Source of the DNA: Caulobacteraceae bacterium
GTDB lineage: Bacteria > Pseudomonadota > Alphaproteobacteria > Caulobacterales > Caulobacteraceae
Reading direction: 5' to 3'
NCBI GenBank assembly: GCA_027487945.1
Contig: JAIYCQ010000042.1
Location: forward strand, 124,001 to 188,000
DNA: 64,000 bases
Below, piece by piece: positions 1 through 8,030 of this stretch. The position numbers were made by a program, and so were the translations under genes. The first letter of the stretch is position 1. Each line of letters begins with the position of its first letter. A model generated the notes under the pieces. The model worked only from the letters and a program-made list of their open reading frames with translations, ran no database searches and was not told the DNA's origin.

Positions 1-32
1 GTAGGTCGCGGCGGTCGCATGCGCCAGTCGAA

Positions 33-66
33 TTGACAGATATCCCAAAAATGAGAGATATCCCAA
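33..66 (+). promoter_or_regulatory. Candidate promoter with tandem 11-bp operator repeat
   Basis: A TTGACA hexamer lies at 33-38. The 11-mer AGATATCCCAA occurs twice without mismatch, at 38-48 and 56-66, 18 bp apart start to start. The repeats overlap the expected -35/-10 interval; the best -10 at 17-bp spacing (56-61, AGATAT) is weak. Inference: a regulator, or two dimers, binds the paired repeats and controls the PhlG-like/flavoprotein operon starting at 93. The TTG at 33 opens a longer frame but belongs to this promoter-like stretch, so it is unlikely to be the start codon. Confidence 0.5.
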
Positions 67-92
67 TAAACGCACCTTGTCGGGAGGGTAAC

Positions 93-929
93 ATGCGCAG
101 TCCGGCGGACACGGACCTCTACCTCGGCTATTCGGAGCGTGAGCTCGCCGAGAGCCCCTACGCCCGGTTCTTCCGGCCCGACCTTGCTCCACTGTCCGGT
201 CATGTGCGGGAAGCGCTGGCGACAGGGCCGGTGGCCTCAGCGCTGATGCCGGGCGTCGACCGGGCTGCGGATCTTCAGAATCCCGGCTACGAGCCGGTCG
301 AGACCGGCTACACGACCTGTCCCGACGGTTCGGCCAGGATCTCGATCCTGACCCCCATGCCGGGCGTGACGCCGGCGATGTGGGACTGGTGGTTCGCCTG
401 GCATGGCAGCGAGGCGCAGCGCTACAAGCTCTGGCACCCGCGCGCCCATGTGCATGTCGGCTGGTCGGACGGGCGGAGCGACCTGGCCCACTACGTCGGC
501 CGCACCTCCAACGTCGTCGAGTTCGTCGGCGCCGCCCGCATGCGGCTCTTGATCCGCTTCGTCCCGCCCGCCAGCGTCGGCTTCGACGAGGCCCGGCTCG
601 CCGCGGCCGGTGAGACCGCCATCTGCGCGCGCGGCAGCCTCGCCGGGGCGCCGGTCGAGACCGGCTGGCTCATCCATCATGTGCGGCCGACGGCCGAGGG
701 CGCGGAGATGCGGTCGCGCTTCTGGATCGGCGGCGGCAACGTCAGGCCCCGTGGCATGGAGGACGGTCTGGGGCGGGCGCTGGGCGGCCTGGCCGCGCGC
801 CTCGCGCCGATCAAGGCCGTCGCGGCGGCCGACCTGCTGGTTCACTGCGCCCAGGAGATGGCCCATCTGGCGGCGATTCTCCCCGACCTCCATACCGCCT
901 TCGGGCCCTCGAACGGGGAGACACGCTGA
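93..929 (+). CDS. DAPG hydrolase (PhlG) family protein
   Basis: Predicted 278-aa metal-dependent C-C hydrolase of the 2,4-diacetylphloroglucinol hydrolase family, which cleaves an acetyl group from acylated phenolics. The family core is visible at about residues 95-124 (PAMWDWWFAWHG, then YKLWHPRAH), and a C-terminal HxxxE pair is present (His251, Glu255). With His115 or His119 and Glu143 these are the plausible zinc ligands by analogy with PhlG. The ATG at 93 was chosen because GGGAGG sits 5-10 nt upstream; the longer frame from TTG 33 would begin inside a promoter-like repeat. The stop overlaps the next start (TGATG), so the flavoprotein downstream is probably translationally coupled. The true substrate is unknown; no phloroglucinol genes are visible nearby. 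Confidence 0.75.
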   Translation: MRSPADTDLYLGYSERELAESPYARFFRPDLAPLSGHVREALATGPVASALMPGVDRAADLQNPGYEPVETGYTTCPDGSARISILTPMPGVTPAMWDWWFAWHGSEAQRYKLWHPRAHVHVGWSDGRSDLAHYVGRTSNVVEFVGAARMRLLIRFVPPASVGFDEARLAAAGETAICARGSLAGAPVETGWLIHHVRPTAEGAEMRSRFWIGGGNVRPRGMEDGLGRALGGLAARLAPIKAVAAADLLVHCAQEMAHLAAILPDLHTAFGPSNGETR

Positions 930-2272
930 TGGGCAAGGCCAGAGGCAAGGGCGTCACCCTGGAGCGTGGACAGGCCGGCTTCGACGCGGCGGTGCTCGGG
1001 ACCAGTTTCAACGCCCGTGACCCGGGGCGCCGACCGGCGGTCGTCGTCCAGGCCAACGGCGTCGACGACGTGGTGGCCGCGGTGCGGAGAGCGCGGGCGG
1101 AGGGGCTGAAGCTCAGCGTCTGTTCCGGCGGTCACAGCTGGCCCCAGAACCACATTCGCGACGGCAGCCTGCTGATCGATCTGGGGCGGATGACCGCCAT
1201 GACCGTCGATGCCGATGCGATGACGGCGACGGTCGAGCCCGGCCGTCACTGCGGCGACGTCGACGCCGTGCTGGCGAGGCAGGGTCTGTTCTTCCCGGTC
1301 GCCCATGCCTGGACGGTCGGCATCGGCGGCTTCCTCCTGCAGGGCGGGTTCGGCTGGAACAGCCGGCAGATGGGGTTGGGGTGCGAGAACGTGCTCGGCC
1401 TTGATGTCGTGCTGGCGGACGGCTCGCTGGTCCACGCCAGCGAACGCGAGAACCCCGACATCTACTGGGCGGCGCGCGGCAGCGGCCCCGGCTTCTTCGG
1501 CGTTGTGGTGCGCTTCCACCTGCGCCTGCATCGCCGGCCGAAGATAATCGGTCTCAAGCTCCAGGTATTCCGGATCGAGCATCTGGAAGAGGTGCTGCGC
1601 TGGGCGGACGCGGTCGGGCCCACGGTCTCCCGCTCGGTCGAGTTCCAGATGGTCCTGAACCGCAAGGCGATGATCATCGGGGCGCCGGGCATCGAGGTGG
1701 TCGCGCCCGTGCTCGCCGACAGCTGGAAGGAGGCCCGTGACGCCACCGACTTCCTGCGTCGCAACCCGGTGGTGAAGAAGGCCAGCGTGAACCTGCCGCT
1801 GCTGCCGGCGCCGCTGGGCTTCGTCATGAAGGCCGGCGAAAAGTCGCTGTTCATGCCGGGCGTGCGCTGGCGCGCCGACAACATGTGGATGGACGGCCCG
1901 ATCGAGCCTCTGCTGCCGCACATCCGAGAGATCGCCGCGACGCAGCCGCCGTCGCCCAGCCACGTGCTGTGGTTGAACTGGAACCCGCCGCCGAGCCGTC
2001 CGGACATGGCCTTCTCGGTCGAGGGACGCACCTATCTGGCGCTCTACGGCGGCGTCCGGACTGACGCTGACGAAGCGCTGCACAATGACTGGGCGAGCCG
2101 CCACATGAAGGCGCTCGAGCCCTTCTCGAAAGGCATTCAGCTGGCGGACGAGAACCTCGGCGACCGGCCGGCCAGGTTCCTGTCCGACGAGAACATGGCG
2201 CGGCTGGACGGCATCCGCGCCGCCTATGATCCGGACGGGCTGTTCAATCCCTGGATGGGTCGGGCCAACTAG
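929..2272 (+). CDS. FAD-linked oxidase, berberine-bridge (BBE) type
   Basis: 447-aa flavoprotein with an N-terminal PCMH-type FAD-binding domain (about 35-205) and a C-terminal BBE segment ending YDPDGLFNPW. GGHSW at 67-71 supplies the histidine (His69) that normally carries 8-alpha-histidyl FAD. The region where bicovalent family members carry the second, cysteinyl attachment reads AHAWTVGIGG (125-134) and has no cysteine, so only single covalent attachment is expected. It starts within the stop codon of the PhlG-like gene, arguing for a shared substrate pathway, perhaps oxidation of a phenolic or alcohol. No signal peptide is seen, so it is probably cytoplasmic. Its TAG stop shares CTAG with the convergent acetyltransferase gene. 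Confidence 0.8.
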   Translation: MGKARGKGVTLERGQAGFDAAVLGTSFNARDPGRRPAVVVQANGVDDVVAAVRRARAEGLKLSVCSGGHSWPQNHIRDGSLLIDLGRMTAMTVDADAMTATVEPGRHCGDVDAVLARQGLFFPVAHAWTVGIGGFLLQGGFGWNSRQMGLGCENVLGLDVVLADGSLVHASERENPDIYWAARGSGPGFFGVVVRFHLRLHRRPKIIGLKLQVFRIEHLEEVLRWADAVGPTVSRSVEFQMVLNRKAMIIGAPGIEVVAPVLADSWKEARDATDFLRRNPVVKKASVNLPLLPAPLGFVMKAGEKSLFMPGVRWRADNMWMDGPIEPLLPHIREIAATQPPSPSHVLWLNWNPPPSRPDMAFSVEGRTYLALYGGVRTDADEALHNDWASRHMKALEPFSKGIQLADENLGDRPARFLSDENMARLDGIRAAYDPDGLFNPWMGRAN

Positions 2273-2715
2273 AGCCGCAGCCTGTGGGAGTAGCCGGCGG
2301 CGACGGCGCGTTCAAAGCCGAGCGTCTCCCAGAAGGCCGGCGCGGCCTCCGAGGCGGCGGCGTTGACGGTCAGCAGCGGCGTGGCCTGGAAGCCCTGGTG
2401 CATCATCGCGCCGGCCAGCCGCCGCCCGACGCCGAAGCGGCGGAAGGCGGGGAGGACGTAGAGCCGACGCATCCGCATGGCAGGCTCGCCCGCGCCCGTC
2501 TCCGCCGTCACGCCGCCCACGCCGGCCAGATCGCCGTCGACCAGGGCCGCGAACAGGGCGCCGGGCTCCTCGAAACGCTGCTTCCCGCTGGCCCACTGCG
2601 CCGCCAGCATCGCCATGTTGCGCACGCCTTCTGAGGCGGCCGCCTCGAGGATTACGTCGAATCCATCCGGCAGGGTCTCGACAACGCGCGTGATCACGAC
2701 CACGTCTTGGGTCAT
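2269..2715 (-). CDS. GNAT family N-acetyltransferase
   Basis: 148-aa single-domain acetyltransferase. The acetyl-CoA binding motif A is recognisable near residues 84-98 (LYVLPAFRRFGVGRRL, matching the R/Q-x-x-G-x-G/A pattern), followed by FWETLGF near the C-terminus, typical of motif B. The acceptor substrate cannot be deduced. The ATG at 2715 is chosen because homology-like sequence begins there (MTQDVVV); the frame runs far upstream, but only opposite the YccF gene. It converges on the flavoprotein gene and shares its CTAG as stop codon. The start lies 33 bp from the divergent YccF start. Confidence 0.75.
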   Translation of the reverse strand: MTQDVVVITRVVETLPDGFDVILEAAASEGVRNMAMLAAQWASGKQRFEEPGALFAALVDGDLAGVGGVTAETGAGEPAMRMRRLYVLPAFRRFGVGRRLAGAMMHQGFQATPLLTVNAAASEAAPAFWETLGFERAVAAGYSHRLRL

Positions 2716-2748
2716 GCCGCGCCTGTTCCGGCGGCTCTGGAGACGACC

Positions 2749-3150
2749 ATGATCCGGCTGATCCTCAATATCCTGTGGTTCATCCTCGGCGGCTGGATCA
2801 GCGGCCTTCTGTGGCTGCTGGGCGGTCTGCTGCTGGCCGTCACAATCGTCGGCCTGCCGTACACCGGCGCGGCCTGGCGCATCGCCGGCTTCGCCTTCTG
2901 GCCGTTCGGCAAGGAGATTGTCTCGCGCGAGATCGTCTCCGGCCAGAGCGACATCGGCACCGGCCCGCTGGGCTTTGTGCTGAACGTGATCTGGTTCCTG
3001 CTGGGCGGCTGGTACATCGCCCTGTCCCACCTGTTGATCGCCATCGCCGAAGCCATCACCATCATCGGCATTCCGTTCGCGATCAAGGACCTGCAGCTGG
3101 CCTTCATCGCCCTGGCCCCGATCGGCAAGGTGGTGGTGGAGAAGCGGTAG
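2749..3150 (+). CDS. YccF domain inner-membrane protein
   Basis: 133-aa hydrophobic protein consisting of two related YccF repeats: MIRLILNILWFILGGW at the N-terminus and LGFVLNVIWFLLGGW near residue 80. Each is followed by a second hydrophobic stretch with a VGLP or IGIPF motif, so about four membrane segments are predicted. Length fits the family, whose function is not established. The start is the ATG preceded by CTGGAGACGACC, a GGAG about 7 nt away. It is divergent from the GNAT gene with only a short intergenic region. Confidence 0.8.
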   Translation: MIRLILNILWFILGGWISGLLWLLGGLLLAVTIVGLPYTGAAWRIAGFAFWPFGKEIVSREIVSGQSDIGTGPLGFVLNVIWFLLGGWYIALSHLLIAIAEAITIIGIPFAIKDLQLAFIALAPIGKVVVEKR

Positions 3151-3223
3151 AAGCCGGGGAGGCCGAAGCGGGCGACACGATTCACCCCCCAACTTTCCAA
3201 GTCTCGGCTCGATCACCGACAGG

Positions 3224-3589
3224 CTACTTTATGCCTCTGTAGTAGATCCAATCCGTGATGATGACCGCTCGCTTGCTCGGGGAGGAATAACAGGCGAACT
3301 CGCTACTGCGTGGGTCCGCGCACGCGTCTACTTCTTCGCCCACAAATTTGATCCTGCCCATTCTCCCGCCATAGCGAACGATCAGGCGTTGAAGGGTTTC
3401 GTCTCGGACCAGTGTATGCGAGCAGCCTTCCTTCTTGTCGCATTCGACGCGAAGGCGATCTCCATGATCATAGCGATAGACGCCATCGTAGACCCGGCCC
3501 GGTTTGTCGTTGGGAGTCACCGGCTCCCCGAAGCCGGAAGCGCTCATCAGCACCATGGAAGCCACCAGAATTCGTAGCATTGCTCTCAT
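3224..3589 (-). CDS. Hypothetical exported protein
   Basis: 121-aa protein with a probable cleavable signal peptide (MRAMLRILVASMVLMSASGF) and a short mature part rich in charged residues. Three cysteines plus Cys at about 98 could form disulfides (VECDKKEGCSH, DACADP, FACYSS). No family was recognised. By eye its DNA and flanks (about 3180-3620) are less GC-rich than the surrounding genes and use codons such as AGA and ATA more freely, which suggests a recently acquired or fast-evolving gene. It stands alone between YccF and an ATPase gene. Confidence 0.5.
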   Translation of the reverse strand: MRAMLRILVASMVLMSASGFGEPVTPNDKPGRVYDGVYRYDHGDRLRVECDKKEGCSHTLVRDETLQRLIVRYGGRMGRIKFVGEEVDACADPRSSEFACYSSPSKRAVIITDWIYYRGIK

Positions 3590-3652
3590 TCCTCTGTTGA
3601 AGCGGCGGCCCCTGATTTCCGGGTTCGACTTCCACTCGTTGGCTCTACGTCG

Positions 3653-4411
3653 TCACCGCGGGGGCGGCAGGTCGTCGCGCTCTTCCAGCAGCACCTTCAG
3701 GTAGGTCTCGCGCCGGTTCAGGAAGCCGCGCGTGACCTGGTAGTGCTCGGTGTCCTCGTACTCGACCCGCTCCAGCCCTTGGTCGGAGACCTGGTAGATC
3801 CAGGCGTCGGGGTAGCCCAGGATGATCGGCGAATGGGTGGCGATGATCAGCTGTGACCGGGCCAGCACCAGGTCGTGCAGCTTGGCGAGGAACGATAGCT
3901 GACGCTGCGGCGACAGCGCCGCCTCCGGCTCGTCCATGATGTAGAGCCCGTCGCCCATCAGCCGGTTCTCGAACAGCGAGAAGAAGGCCTCGCCATGCGA
4001 CTGCTCGTGAAACGACTTGCCGTCGTACCGCCTGCCGCCGGTCTGCTCGAGGTAGGTGGCGACGTTGAAGAAGCTCTCGGCCCGCAGGAAGAAGCCGTCG
4101 TGCGGGCGCGGTTTCCTCGCATCCCGGATCGGCCGGATGTGGCGGTGCAGGACCGAGTGGCTGTCGTGCGTCGCGAAGCGATGATCGCGCGACCCGCCCT
4201 CCGGGTTGAACCCCCAGGCGATGGCCAGCGCCTCGATCAGGGTCGACTTGCCCGAGCCGTTCTCGCCGACGATGAAGGTCACGCGCGGATGGAACTTCAG
4301 GCTGCGGGTCTCGCGCACGACCGGCAGGTTGAAGGGATAGACGTCATCGTCCCAGCCCTCCTCGCGGAGGAACAGCGCTTCGATCCAGTAGGGGTCGATC
4401 AGGCCGGTCAT
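3653..4411 (-). CDS. AAA family ATPase (ABC/SMC-like)
   Basis: 252-aa soluble ATPase. Walker A is GENGSGKST near residue 49, an ABC-type signature-like region precedes LYIMDEPEAAL (Walker B, near 157), and the H-loop is in IIATHSPIIL. This architecture matches small RecF/SMC-like AAA proteins without a large coiled-coil insertion. Role unknown; such proteins are found both as stand-alone genes and with nucleases, but no nuclease is adjacent here. The ATG at 4411 (MTGLIDPYW) is used; upstream extension of the frame would run into the neighbouring gene. The next gene in the same direction lies 31 bp upstream. Confidence 0.75.
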   Translation of the reverse strand: MTGLIDPYWIEALFLREEGWDDDVYPFNLPVVRETRSLKFHPRVTFIVGENGSGKSTLIEALAIAWGFNPEGGSRDHRFATHDSHSVLHRHIRPIRDARKPRPHDGFFLRAESFFNVATYLEQTGGRRYDGKSFHEQSHGEAFFSLFENRLMGDGLYIMDEPEAALSPQRQLSFLAKLHDLVLARSQLIIATHSPIILGYPDAWIYQVSDQGLERVEYEDTEHYQVTRGFLNRRETYLKVLLEERDDLPPPR

Positions 4412-4442
4412 GGCGCCACCATGACGCGTGTTCCCGATCTGT

Positions 4443-4982
4443 TCAAGTCGTCGGGGCCCTCGCGGCCATGGCCTGCTCCAGCAGCGCGAACCAGCGCTCG
4501 GCGTCCCGCGCAGCGGCCTGGAAGGCGACGTTGCCCGGCGAGACGCCGCCGGCGGGCCAGTCGAAGAAGCGGACGGTCCAGACCGGGCGCTCGGGGTCGT
4601 CGACGGTGATCCGCAGGTCCAGGGTGTTGATGCGGACGACATCGCCCTTGCCGCCGGACGGTGCAGCAGAACCATCGATGTCGTCGCGTCGAACGCGGCG
4701 GATCACCATCCCGTCGCGAATGCCTTCGATCTCGAGGATAGCGGCCACGGCATAGGCGGCGTCGTCCTGTACGGTCCCCACGACCACAGAGCCGCCGTCC
4801 GGCGACAGGCCAAGGGCGCTCTGGCCATAGGGCGAGACGAACAGCTGCCCGGGCGTGTAGTGGCCCGACAGGCGGTCCTGGACGATGCGCACCATCGCCG
4901 CCTGAAGACGATCCCGCCGCGCCGAGCCGATGATCAGGCCGATGATGATGGCGAGCAGCGTGCCGCCGATCATGAACATCAT
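4443..4982 (-). CDS. Hypothetical membrane-anchored protein
   Basis: 179-aa protein with one N-terminal membrane segment (about residues 3-19, MIGGTLLAIIIGLIIG) followed by a soluble domain of mixed alpha/beta character. No family recognised. A frame on the same strand in another register (4408-5004) is longer but Arg/His-rich and lacks sensible composition, so this frame is preferred. It lies 23 bp downstream of fumC on the same strand and could be co-transcribed with fumC and the ATPase gene. Confidence 0.6.
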   Translation of the reverse strand: MMFMIGGTLLAIIIGLIIGSARRDRLQAAMVRIVQDRLSGHYTPGQLFVSPYGQSALGLSPDGGSVVVGTVQDDAAYAVAAILEIEGIRDGMVIRRVRRDDIDGSAAPSGGKGDVVRINTLDLRITVDDPERPVWTVRFFDWPAGGVSPGNVAFQAAARDAERWFALLEQAMAARAPTT

Positions 4983-5005
4983 GGCTGGCGCTCCCTGGCT
5001 TCAAC

Positions 5006-6397
<1,392 letters not shown>

Positions 6398-6548
6398 GGT
6401 CTTTCCCGGGCAGAAACTAGCCGGGCTGGTTTAGCGGGCGGGGCAGGGACCGCAAGGCCTCTGTGCGCCGGATAGGGCGCCGCTGTGATCGCCAGCCGTC
6501 CCGCGAGACCTGGCGGACGACGGCGCGGCTCTCTGCTACACCCCGGTG

Positions 6549-7184
6549 ATGATGAAAGCCGATCCAAGGATCCTGCGGCCGGCCGCAGCCGTCGCCGTCG
6601 TCCTGGCGGCTCTCGGCGTCGCGAGCTGGACGCCGCCGCCCAATCCGATTCCGCTGGTGGTGATCAAGACCGACCGGGGTGACATCGCTGTCGGCCTGCG
6701 GATCTACGAGGCGCCCGGGACAGTCTGCAACTTCCTGCGCTACGTCGAGGCTCGCGCCTACGACGACGGCAGCGTCTTCCGCACCGTGGTTGCGGAGACC
6801 AACGACAATCCCAACCCCATCGACGTCATCCAGGCCGCGACCTCCGCCGGGCCAGACGACGCCGGCGTCGGGCCCATCCCGCTGGAGCGCACGCGGGACA
6901 CCGGTCTGCGGCATCTGGCGGGAACCATCTCGATGGCTCGCGACGGACCGGACACGGCGACCTCGAGCTTCTTCATCGTCGTGAAGGACGCTGCGGCGCT
7001 GGACTACGGCGGATTGCGCAATCCGGACGGCCAGGGCTTCGCGGCCTTCGGCGGCGTTGCGGGCGGCATGGATGTCGTGAAGGCTATCCAGGCGCTGCCG
7101 GCGAAGGACGAGCAGATCGACAGGCCCGTGAAGATCCTCTCGGTCAGGCAGCTCACCGAGTTCCCCAGCCAGTGCCGCCGATGA
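6549..7184 (+). CDS. Exported cyclophilin-type peptidyl-prolyl isomerase
   Basis: About 211 aa. A hydrophobic segment at 10-27 (AAAVAVVLAALGVASW) should direct export or anchor the protein in the inner membrane, so it probably assists folding in the periplasm. The cyclophilin domain starts at VVIKTDRGDI; family landmarks NFLRYVEARAYDDGSVFRTV, GTISMARDGPDTATSSFFI and FGGVAGGMDVV are visible in order. The usual FHR appears as FRT, so the catalytic arginine position is shifted or replaced, and activity is uncertain. Three possible starts (GTG 6546, ATG 6549, ATG 6552) are adjacent. The stop overlaps the start of the RusA-like gene (ATGA). Confidence 0.8.
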   Translation: MMKADPRILRPAAAVAVVLAALGVASWTPPPNPIPLVVIKTDRGDIAVGLRIYEAPGTVCNFLRYVEARAYDDGSVFRTVVAETNDNPNPIDVIQAATSAGPDDAGVGPIPLERTRDTGLRHLAGTISMARDGPDTATSSFFIVVKDAAALDYGGLRNPDGQGFAAFGGVAGGMDVVKAIQALPAKDEQIDRPVKILSVRQLTEFPSQCRR

Positions 7185-7561
7185 CCGACGCCGGCTGGAC
7201 CTCCCACGGCAAGGTGCGGGCGCGCGAGACCGGCGGCGTGTTCGAGATCGTCGTCGACGGCCTGACCACCCAGGCCAAGTACTACAAGCCGCTGATCTAT
7301 GAGTTCTTCCGCAAGGAGTGGCGCGGGTCTCGGCCGGCCTGGGGCGACTACGGCGTCGAGATCTTCATGGACTACGAGGGCGATCCGCCCTGGCTCGACC
7401 TCGACAACCTCGCCAAGGCGATCCTCGACGCGATCAAGGGCTACGCCTTCCATGACGACGCCCAGGTGGCGCGGCTGCTGGTCGAGCGGCGGCCGGGCGA
7501 CCGGGAGCGGATCACCGTGCGTGTGACGCCGCTCGCTTCGCCCGGCGTTCGAAGGCCGTGA
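7181..7561 (+). CDS. RusA-family Holliday junction endonuclease
   Basis: 126-aa protein related to RusA, a dimeric metal-dependent nuclease that resolves Holliday junctions. The diagnostic block is at residues 69-94: Asp73 and Asp75 (PWLDLDNLAKA), Lys79, then the HDDAQ aspartates at 92-93, matching in spacing the catalytic Asp70, Asp72, Lys76 and Asp91 region of E. coli RusA. RusA is usually prophage-borne, but no phage gene is nearby. ATG 7181 overlaps the cyclophilin stop codon (ATGA), implying coupled translation; GTG 7172 is an alternative. The last 50 bp overlap the end of the convergent gene. Confidence 0.75.
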   Translation: MTDAGWTSHGKVRARETGGVFEIVVDGLTTQAKYYKPLIYEFFRKEWRGSRPAWGDYGVEIFMDYEGDPPWLDLDNLAKAILDAIKGYAFHDDAQVARLLVERRPGDRERITVRVTPLASPGVRRP

Positions 7562-7922
7562 TCGCCACGGTGGCGTAGGCGACGACCATGAAGGCGCCGT
7601 AGCGCCCGATGCTGACCGGATCCATCTCGGGCAGCAGATCGGTGAGCTTCATCGCCGTCAGGGCTCCCAGAGCCAGGCCCGGGGCGACGAACAGCGCCAG
7701 CGCGATCGGATACTTGCGCCGCACCAGCCGGCGCAGGCGTAGCGCGCCGTGGAAGACCAGGGTCACGCCGACCGCCGCGAGGAAGGCGTTGGCGGCGTAG
7801 AACCAGAAGGTGCTTTCGAGCAGCTGCGGCCCGAACGCGACGTAGTAGGCGGTGGCCGCCGCCCAGATCATCAGCCCCGCCAGTCCGAAGACCAGCCCGT
7901 CCTGTTTTGACACGACACCCAC
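7512..7922 (-). CDS. Four-helix membrane protein (possibly DUF5367)
   Basis: 136-aa integral membrane protein with four hydrophobic segments at about 9-29, 40-58, 75-92 and 105-124. A basic loop (RLRRLVRRKY) follows helix 2. Size and topology resemble DUF5367 proteins, but I cannot confirm this by eye. Its 3' end overlaps the convergent RusA-like gene by 50 bp, encoding the basic C-terminal tail (RRAKRAASHAR). Function unknown. Confidence 0.6.
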   Translation of the reverse strand: MGVVSKQDGLVFGLAGLMIWAAATAYYVAFGPQLLESTFWFYAANAFLAAVGVTLVFHGALRLRRLVRRKYPIALALFVAPGLALGALTAMKLTDLLPEMDPVSIGRYGAFMVVAYATVAITAFERRAKRAASHAR

Positions 7923-8030
7923 CCCGAGCAGACCGTTACGATCCTCGCTCTGCGAACGGCGTGCCGTCAGGGGGTCTTTTCGTCGCGGCCCGGAATACCT
8001 GTGGATGACTGTGAGGGCGCCCTCAATCGG

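Noticed and set aside
7181-7561. Prophage remnant suggested by RusA
   Set aside because: No integrase, repressor, structural or lysis gene and no att-like repeat within several kb.
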